From Elusimicrobia bacterium RIFOXYB2_FULL_49_7 (lineage in GTDB: Bacteria > Fibrobacterota > OXYB2-FULL-49-7): DNA of 12,903 nt. Location of the stretch: contig MGVN01000254.1 of assembly GCA_001800515.1 (NCBI GenBank), positions 18,939-31,841 of the forward strand. The letters run 5' to 3'. Under the pieces are notes generated by a model, which was not told the DNA's origin, did no database searches, and worked only from the letters and a program-made list of their open reading frames with translations. Made by a program: the position numbers and the translations under genes. Shown in pieces: positions 6,681 through 12,903 of the stretch (the stretch's first letter is position 1; each line of letters opens with the position of its first letter).

Positions 6681-9029
6681 TAAATTGCCTATTCTGAAAT
6701 GAAACTGAAAATAAGGTGGTTTTTCACCTGTTGATTGCTGATGGGTGAAGGGATTACCATGAGTGTCATAAGATTCCGGATAGTCGTTTAAGCCCCAGGC
6801 CACATCAAAACCGATTAGTCCCAACATGGGAACCTGTATTTTGATGCCGGTTCCGATACCGACTTTGAGTTCGCGGAAGTCGATATCCGATGGGGAGGAA
6901 AAGGTATTTCCAAAATCGGCGAAAATGGAATGGTAGAGACGGCGATCCATAATGGGATAGCGCAACTCTGTTGAATAAACCACCAGATTAAAGCCGACAT
7001 GGTTTCCTTTTTCAACCAGAGCCCCGAAGGTGCGATCCGAATAACCGCGGATAATACCTTCATAATTCACACCACCGGCCAGGAAATTATCATATTGACC
7101 GATGTTGGTACCACTTAAATGACCGAATTTCATGCCTTGAATCAGGACGAAGTTCCAGAAAGTGGGCAGATAAAGACGGGCTTCAAGGCGGTGACGGATA
7201 TATTCATACTGGCCGCCCAACAGATAACCGGCGATCACCGGATTGTATTCCACAACCGAGCCGGTGGTGGGAAAATCCGGAAGATCGGTGGAGTTTCGAG
7301 ACAACTGGACCGAGAGTGCGCTTTCATAACCGCTATTACGTACCGTAATGCCCTGAGAGGCGTAATATTTGTTTTCGAGCAGGGTGCCGTCGTAATAGGC
7401 ATATTCGCGGTAACTTATGTTGTAGGTACTGTAAACCTTAAAGTAGATGTCCGGCCATTTCAGACGGCGCCCTAAACGTATTTCAAGACCTTTTCGTTTT
7501 TCTTCAACATCATTGTAGTACCAATCCCGCCAGGAGTAGTATCCTCTAAAGCCGATCAGGGTTGGCGAATCCATGAAATAAGGTTCCGTGAATCCTAAAT
7601 CATACCGTTTCGCATATCTGCCATATTCCAGCTGTAAATCAATTTTCTGTCCCCCTCCTTCGATAAAAGGACGGGAAATGGCGAAATTGGGCATGGAAAG
7701 ACCGGTATTGAAGACAATACCGTCCCGTGCGGAGTAGCCGGCACCTGCGCTAACTTGGCCTGTGCCGGACTCTTTTTCCTGAACATCGAATAGGAGATCG
7801 ACACTCTTATCCGCATTCGTGCGGATGTCCGGAGTGGCTTGATCGAAGTAATTGAGTTGCATAATGTCGCGCTGTGAAAGCATCATCATGGACTGGCGAT
7901 AAATATCTCCGGGACGGAGATGAACTTCGCGGCGGACGACCTTATCCCAGGTCTTGATGTTACCGTTGACGATTACTTTATTGATGTAGGCCGGCAGCCC
8001 CTCTTTAAGACGAAAGGTGACGTCGATGGTATCGTTGCGGTAGGCCTTTTCATCGTTGAGTTGAACATAAAGATAACCCTCTTCCCGGTACAGGGATTCG
8101 ATATTGTATCGGGAAAGGTCGAATTGCTGTTTGGAAAAGAGGTCACCTCGTTTGACCGTGCAACTTTTCAGAATGACGTTATCGTCGAAGAGTTCGTTGC
8201 CGCTGACGACAAGGTTGCCCACAAAGAAACGGCTGCCTTCGAATAAGTCAATGTTGATGAACATGTTTTTGCGGTCATCGCTGTAGGAGAGCTCATGCTT
8301 CAGGACCCGGGCGTCAAGAAAACCTTCATTGTGGTAGAATTCTTCAATGCGTTTAAGGTCCCCGTAGAGCTTGTCTTCATTGTAGTCACCGCTACGCCAC
8401 CAACGGTCCTCCTTGGTGTCCTCCATGGCCCCTTTGACGGTTTTTTCCTTGAAGGCAGTCACACCGGTGATCGTGATGGTCTTGATTTTAATCTTTTTTC
8501 CCTCGTTGATCTTGAATTCGAGGATTGTTTTGCCACCTTCCTTTGACTCATAAGTTCGAGTTTCGACCCCGACCAAAAGGTAACCTTTTTCTTGGTACAT
8601 TTCCAGGATTTGATTTTTAGCTTTTTGGATGAGATTCGGCGGAATGACCGTACCGGACATCAGGTTGATTTTTTCCTCGATATCCTTATTATCGAATTCA
8701 TCATTGCCCGAGAATTCAATATGGTCCAGAATGGGGTGTTCCTTGATGTGAATGATGAGATCAATGGAATCGCTGCCGACTTCTTCGGCACCCAGGGAAA
8801 GATCGGCAAACAGGCCCAGGCTATATAAAGAACGAAAGGATTCCTGGACGTCTTTTTCGGAAAAAGGCAAGCCGCTCTTGAGGGAGAAGTTGGCGGTAAC
8901 AAGCCCTTTATTGACATTGCGGTCTCCCTGAACCCATATTTTTCGTACGATTTTGCGGGAAAGATCCTGGGCCGGAGAGAAGGTGTACAAAGCTAACAGG
9001 GTCATCAGGAGGATTTGAACGTTTTTCAT
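6678..9029 (-). CDS. bamA: Outer membrane protein assembly factor BamA
   Basis: Central, essential subunit of the BAM complex, which folds beta-barrel proteins into the outer membrane. Its 783 residues begin with a signal peptide at 1 to about 20 (ending TFSPAQ). Five POTRA domains follow at roughly 25-95, 96-175, 178-270, 272-350 and 352-425, recognisable by their repeated strand-helix-helix pattern with EGxxxxI-type starts. A 16-stranded barrel fills about 430-783. The conserved inward-loop motif of the Omp85 family appears as IRGY near residue 660. The C-terminal strand FQFHFRIGNL resembles the beta signal but ends in Leu instead of the usual Phe or Trp. The gene starts 7 bases after tamB with no clear Shine-Dalgarno sequence (AGGAA lies 13 bases away), so it is probably translated by coupling. 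TamA and other Omp85 proteins are alternatives, but five POTRA domains and the skp-lpxD context favour BamA. Confidence 0.95.
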   Translation of the reverse strand: MKNVQILLMTLLALYTFSPAQDLSRKIVRKIWVQGDRNVNKGLVTANFSLKSGLPFSEKDVQESFRSLYSLGLFADLSLGAEEVGSDSIDLIIHIKEHPILDHIEFSGNDEFDNKDIEEKINLMSGTVIPPNLIQKAKNQILEMYQEKGYLLVGVETRTYESKEGGKTILEFKINEGKKIKIKTITITGVTAFKEKTVKGAMEDTKEDRWWRSGDYNEDKLYGDLKRIEEFYHNEGFLDARVLKHELSYSDDRKNMFINIDLFEGSRFFVGNLVVSGNELFDDNVILKSCTVKRGDLFSKQQFDLSRYNIESLYREEGYLYVQLNDEKAYRNDTIDVTFRLKEGLPAYINKVIVNGNIKTWDKVVRREVHLRPGDIYRQSMMMLSQRDIMQLNYFDQATPDIRTNADKSVDLLFDVQEKESGTGQVSAGAGYSARDGIVFNTGLSMPNFAISRPFIEGGGQKIDLQLEYGRYAKRYDLGFTEPYFMDSPTLIGFRGYYSWRDWYYNDVEEKRKGLEIRLGRRLKWPDIYFKVYSTYNISYREYAYYDGTLLENKYYASQGITVRNSGYESALSVQLSRNSTDLPDFPTTGSVVEYNPVIAGYLLGGQYEYIRHRLEARLYLPTFWNFVLIQGMKFGHLSGTNIGQYDNFLAGGVNYEGIIRGYSDRTFGALVEKGNHVGFNLVVYSTELRYPIMDRRLYHSIFADFGNTFSSPSDIDFRELKVGIGTGIKIQVPMLGLIGFDVAWGLNDYPESYDTHGNPFTHQQSTGEKPPYFQFHFRIGNL

Positions 9030-9036
9030 TTTTTCA

Positions 9037-12000
9037 TTACGGTTCCTGTTTATGTTCCTGAGAGAAGATATTCGTTACTTTTTTTAGCGGCATTTTCAGG
9101 CGGATATTGGAACGGACATCTCCGACTTTGAAATTTCCATCCATGACGCCAGGAATTCCGCCGAGGTCGTAATCCATATTTAAATACAGATACCGCCACG
9201 GGGTCAATTCCATACCCACCCGGTGGTGAAGTTTCTCGATCGCCACATTATCGAGTTGATCCATCACATCAAATTGACTCGAATAATTCAGAAAGAGCGT
9301 GCCGCCGAGGAAGTACTTGCCGGTAATAAACTCGATGTTTTCGAGCAAGTCCTTTTTCAGTCGGCTGAAGTTCCAGACAGACATATCAATATAGTTAAAA
9401 ACGCGATCCGATTCAATTTCAATCCGGAAAACATCCGGCGTTACATTCATTCCGAGGAGAGGGTTTAAGGTTTGCCGGCTAAAGCCCAGAACCGTCCTTT
9501 CCATATATTGAGTGACCATTCTGTCCAAAAAGATTTTTTCAAACATGGCTTTTCCTTCGGATCGGGCTAAATCAGTGACCGATTCCCCGAACTTACTCTC
9601 TTTTCCACCCGAAAGCATCTCCTGGTAAGGGTCAATAGGCATTCCATTTTCATCATAGGTGTCCGAAGAGAGGACCAGTTTGAATTCATTGAAGCGGGCC
9701 TTGGTAAGATAAACCCCGGTCTGAGGATCCTTGATTTTCATGGTTACCTTGATTTCCGAACCCATTTTAGAGCGATCCACAGGCCGAATCACTGCCACTC
9801 CGGAACCCCAGATAGTGGGGAGATTATGTTCCGCACCATTGAATTCCACGCCGACATCAATATCCTGGTTGTAGTCTTTGCCCGCGTAATGAATATATCC
9901 CTGTGACGCGGTGACCCGGCCGTCCAGGCGGAAGGAATGATTGTGCATGCGTCCTGAAAAGTGGACAACAGAGGTTTTGTCGAGGGTCAGTTCGGTCAAA
10001 GGATATTCGAATAAACCGCTGATACCCCGGTCGATTTTTTTAACCAAACCTTCTGGATTAATGAGTTTGTCCAGAAAGGGGAGGGAAGAGGTCTGTCGGT
10101 GCGTGTAAAAGTATTTTAGATTGGAGCCGGCTTGGACCGTAAGATCCCATTCCAATTGGTCGATGAACTCGGATGTGCTCGGGGCGTTGGTCAGGAAAGG
10201 GAAGCTGAAGCGGCCGTTGTTAACGCGCAGAATACCGGAAAGCTTGGGGTTTTTTAGAGGACCGAAAAGGGTAAAACCAGGATTGCCGTTTTTATCGAAA
10301 ACTTCGAATTCTCCAAATTCATTGGTACGCATAAGTCCGGGCAGGTGGACTTCGACGCCTCCTTTTTCGGTGACGATTTTCAGACATCCGAAATCCAGAT
10401 TAAAGAGTTCGAGGACCAGTGGTGCTTCCCGGCCTATCCCGTGATCATTCATGATTTTCAGTTTTTGACCTCGAATATTGCCTTCAAACTCGAGATGGGC
10501 GGTTTGATGATTGATACCGAGAAAAAGCTTGACGTCCTCGATCTTGCCTGGAAATATCCGGTTGATGCGAATCGCGGCGTTGTTGTCTTTGGAAATGTCG
10601 ATAGTACCGTTGTCGATAGTGACACTACGGCTGTTTCCCACAAAGGTCAGCCGGATTTCGCCGATTCCACGTGTGTTGTTTCCCAAGAAATCGCTTAGAT
10701 TGCCTGCTTGTTTCAGTAAATCCCCTTTTATAAGGAGTTCAAGATTCAAGGTATCTGAATCCGGTGTTTTGACGGACAGAGGGTCCGGAAAGAGTCCGGA
10801 CACATTACCGGAGATGTTCTCGTTTCCAAAGGTCAGGCTTTGAATGTGAGCCAGGGCTCCTTTTTCCAGGATTTTCATTTTGAGATAGGAGAGCCTGATT
10901 TTTTCATATCGAAAGTTATCGATGGCGACATAAAGAGAGGATTGGCCCGGAGAGTCTGAGGCGTAATCCAGGAAAGCGACTCCCTGAATTCCGGATTCGT
11001 GACCCAGGATATCCTGTAGGTTCACCCGGTCGATGCGCAGTCGGCCACGCATACCTTTTTCCGAAAATGTCAAACCCTCGGAGGCGATGAGCCGCTGGGC
11101 CGGTGTTTCCACTCGAAAGGCGGAGACCACGCCCTGTTTGCCTTTGCCCGTCAGACTGAATTCGGCGGTCAGTTCTTTGAGCGAGCCCATCTTTCCGTGC
11201 GATAAGGAAAGGGTAGCCGTATAGTAAGGCGCCGGCAAGGTGCCGTGAAATTCAATCCGACCGTTTACTCGTCCTTCCGGATGAATGCGACGAACCCATT
11301 CGGACTCCCGGTCCAGTGCCCCCTGAATCTCAAAGTGATCGATGTTTAGAAATCCGGACACAGTTTGTTTTTCAATGGCGAAACGGCCCCGAATATCCTC
11401 CACAAAGCGGAGATTTTCAAGACGAAAAGTTTCTTTTTCCATGACCAATCGGCAACTGAAGGGACCGCGAACGCCGCAAAGGGCAAGACTGTCCGAAGTG
11501 AGATTCAGAACCGCAGAAAAGTGGGTAGCCGGCTCCTTGAGCACGCCGTGAATTTGAAGCGGGCCGTCAGCAAGGTAACCGGAAAAGGCCAAGCGGGAAT
11601 TGAGCCGAAGTGTTTGCGGGGTGCCGGACAGGATGATTTCTCCTGCTGCCGAGGCTTTATCCGATACATCCTCCCGAGGGCGATCGGAAAGCAGGGACAG
11701 GTCGAGCCGTTTTCCGGTCAGCTTAATCTGGATTTCCTTTTTACCTGCCAGAGCGGCTTCTCCTGAACAAAGAAGGCTGCCGTCGCTATTCCGTGCATCG
11801 AATCGAAGCTGCTGATTCTCGTATCGAATGGTCGCCTGGACTCCTTTAATATTGGGAAATGCAACGGAGCTGCCCGAGAGGAGGAATTTCGCCTTGGGTT
11901 TCCCCTCTTCCATCAACACTTTACCTGTCACACCAAAGGTGGCAGGTTTTTGTCGGAAGGGGGGGGGCAGAAATTGGAGCAGATTGAGGTGCTCTCCGGT

Positions 12001-12903
12001 CAGATTGAGAAAACCATTCTTTTGGGTCCGGCCGGAAGAGAACTCTCCGCTGGCGGAAAGAAGACCGTCCAACAGGCGGGCATCCACCCGAAGGATGGAA
12101 AGTCGTCCGGATTGTATTACCGTTTCAAATAAGAGTGTTTTAAAGGTGACTTCCCCCCAGGTTGCGTTGTGGCCGACCGCGCTTCCGCACAATGCCAGAC
12201 TATCCAATCGTCCCTGTAGGGTGGCGTCCAGGGCAAGTTGGCCTTTGAGTCCTTTTAAGCCTGTCAGTTGCTGCAAATCGTGATGCGCAAGGGAAAGGGC
12301 GTCAAAATGGTAATTGAGTTCAAATCGGGGGTCTGCCAATTCCCGAATCAAGCCGGCGAGGAGGAAGCGGCGTCCAAAAACCTTACCGGTGAGACTGTCG
12401 AGCTTGACCGTGTCGTTTTCAATCTTGATGCGCCCGGTTATATCCGAAATGAAAACAGAATCAGCCAGCCGTATGCGAGCTTGGTCCAAAGCCGCTGTGC
12501 CGGTTAAGGAGGTGGCGGGAAGGGCGCTGTTTTTCATGACATACAGGACCAAGTTAATATGGGCTGATTCCAGAGAAAGTCCGCCGGGGAGCTGAAGCGG
12601 TTCGCGCAACGAAGCGTGGTTGAGTTGAATATCGAAGTTAAATTCCTGAAAATCACGACTATAAACCCCTTGAATGGACATGTTTTCACCGGTATTGAGG
12701 AATTCGCCGGACAAACGGAAGCGCGACAGGTTGTTGTTCATGTGAACCGCACCGCGAATATTACGGATTTTCAGAAAACCTAACGTTGAGTTCCCGCTGA
12801 CAACGGTTCCGGCTCGAACAATCAGACTGTCTACTGGGAAATCACTATCCTCTGCGGTGGTTTGGGTTGTCGAAACGGCGGCGGAAGCGGCCGGTTTGGA
12901 GTG
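9037..12903 (-). CDS. tamB: TamB-like translocation/assembly module protein, AsmA-like, 5'-partial
   Basis: Very large envelope protein of the AsmA/TamB superfamily. Such proteins span the periplasm with a long hydrophobic groove of beta strands and are implicated in outer-membrane protein assembly and phospholipid transport. At least 1288 residues are visible. The frame stays open to the right edge, so the ATG at 12739-12741 is internal and the true start, with the expected N-terminal membrane anchor, lies outside. The visible part is beta-rich and repetitive in style, with alternating patterns such as GxxSLESAHINL, LDSLTGKVFG and GxVLMEEG. The last ~300 residues (from about EFEVFDKNGN) match the layout of the TamB/DUF490 domain: a low-complexity linker, then TGKYFLGGTLFLNYSSQF near the end. 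Its position just upstream of bamA supports a role in envelope assembly. A run of nine C residues in the coding strand (11959-11967) encodes three prolines. Superfamily is confident; the exact TamB name slightly less so. Confidence 0.85.
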   Translation of the reverse strand, partial: HSKPAASAAVSTTQTTAEDSDFPVDSLIVRAGTVVSGNSTLGFLKIRNIRGAVHMNNNLSRFRLSGEFLNTGENMSIQGVYSRDFQEFNFDIQLNHASLREPLQLPGGLSLESAHINLVLYVMKNSALPATSLTGTAALDQARIRLADSVFISDITGRIKIENDTVKLDSLTGKVFGRRFLLAGLIRELADPRFELNYHFDALSLAHHDLQQLTGLKGLKGQLALDATLQGRLDSLALCGSAVGHNATWGEVTFKTLLFETVIQSGRLSILRVDARLLDGLLSASGEFSSGRTQKNGFLNLTGEHLNLLQFLPPPFRQKPATFGVTGKVLMEEGKPKAKFLLSGSSVAFPNIKGVQATIRYENQQLRFDARNSDGSLLCSGEAALAGKKEIQIKLTGKRLDLSLLSDRPREDVSDKASAAGEIILSGTPQTLRLNSRLAFSGYLADGPLQIHGVLKEPATHFSAVLNLTSDSLALCGVRGPFSCRLVMEKETFRLENLRFVEDIRGRFAIEKQTVSGFLNIDHFEIQGALDRESEWVRRIHPEGRVNGRIEFHGTLPAPYYTATLSLSHGKMGSLKELTAEFSLTGKGKQGVVSAFRVETPAQRLIASEGLTFSEKGMRGRLRIDRVNLQDILGHESGIQGVAFLDYASDSPGQSSLYVAIDNFRYEKIRLSYLKMKILEKGALAHIQSLTFGNENISGNVSGLFPDPLSVKTPDSDTLNLELLIKGDLLKQAGNLSDFLGNNTRGIGEIRLTFVGNSRSVTIDNGTIDISKDNNAAIRINRIFPGKIEDVKLFLGINHQTAHLEFEGNIRGQKLKIMNDHGIGREAPLVLELFNLDFGCLKIVTEKGGVEVHLPGLMRTNEFGEFEVFDKNGNPGFTLFGPLKNPKLSGILRVNNGRFSFPFLTNAPSTSEFIDQLEWDLTVQAGSNLKYFYTHRQTSSLPFLDKLINPEGLVKKIDRGISGLFEYPLTELTLDKTSVVHFSGRMHNHSFRLDGRVTASQGYIHYAGKDYNQDIDVGVEFNGAEHNLPTIWGSGVAVIRPVDRSKMGSEIKVTMKIKDPQTGVYLTKARFNEFKLVLSSDTYDENGMPIDPYQEMLSGGKESKFGESVTDLARSEGKAMFEKIFLDRMVTQYMERTVLGFSRQTLNPLLGMNVTPDVFRIEIESDRVFNYIDMSVWNFSRLKKDLLENIEFITGKYFLGGTLFLNYSSQFDVMDQLDNVAIEKLHHRVGMELTPWRYLYLNMDYDLGGIPGVMDGNFKVGDVRSNIRLKMPLKKVTNIFSQEHKQEP

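Noticed and set aside
12739..12741. ATG as the start of tamB.
   Set aside because: The frame continues open for 54 more codons to the window edge with typical AsmA-like content, and no signal anchor follows this ATG.

Overview
The window comes from a Gram-negative (diderm) bacterium that makes lipid A. The FabZ domain fused to LpxC and the gene order lpxD – lpxC/fabZ – lpxA are typical of Bacteroidetes and other FCB-group lineages, and the LpxA C-terminal region also resembles that group. I infer an FCB-type organism, possibly an uncultured phylum, but cannot name a genus. There are no tRNA or rRNA genes, mobile elements, CRISPR arrays or pseudogenes that I can support. The only non-coding stretch longer than 20 bases is 2496-2589.

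Left part, + strand (1-2937): the 3' part of dnaJ (its start lies before the window), then six bases later a sigma-54 activator of the NtrC family whose receiver domain has lost its phosphoacceptor aspartate. An AT-rich gap of 94 bases follows. It holds a good sigma-70-type promoter and a perfect 14-bp palindrome across the predicted transcription start. It is followed by a small STAS-domain protein.

Right part, - strand (12903 down to 2934): a tightly packed outer-membrane biogenesis operon in the order tamB (5' end outside the window) – bamA – skp/ompH – lpxD – lpxC/fabZ fusion – lpxA. Gaps are 7, 13, -11, 15 and 10 bases, so this is almost certainly one transcript started beyond the right edge. 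It combines envelope protein assembly (TamB, BamA barrel insertase, Skp periplasmic chaperone) with the early lipid A steps (LpxA acylation, LpxC deacetylation, LpxD N-acylation) and the FabZ dehydratase, which competes for the same 3-hydroxyacyl-ACP pool.

The two blocks converge, and the last codons of the STAS gene and lpxA overlap by 4 bases with no visible terminator. The most unusual items are the pseudo-receiver activator coupled to dnaJ, the promoter/palindrome in front of the STAS gene, and an LpxA with intact catalytic histidine but altered surrounding residues. I did not see a wholly new multi-gene system.
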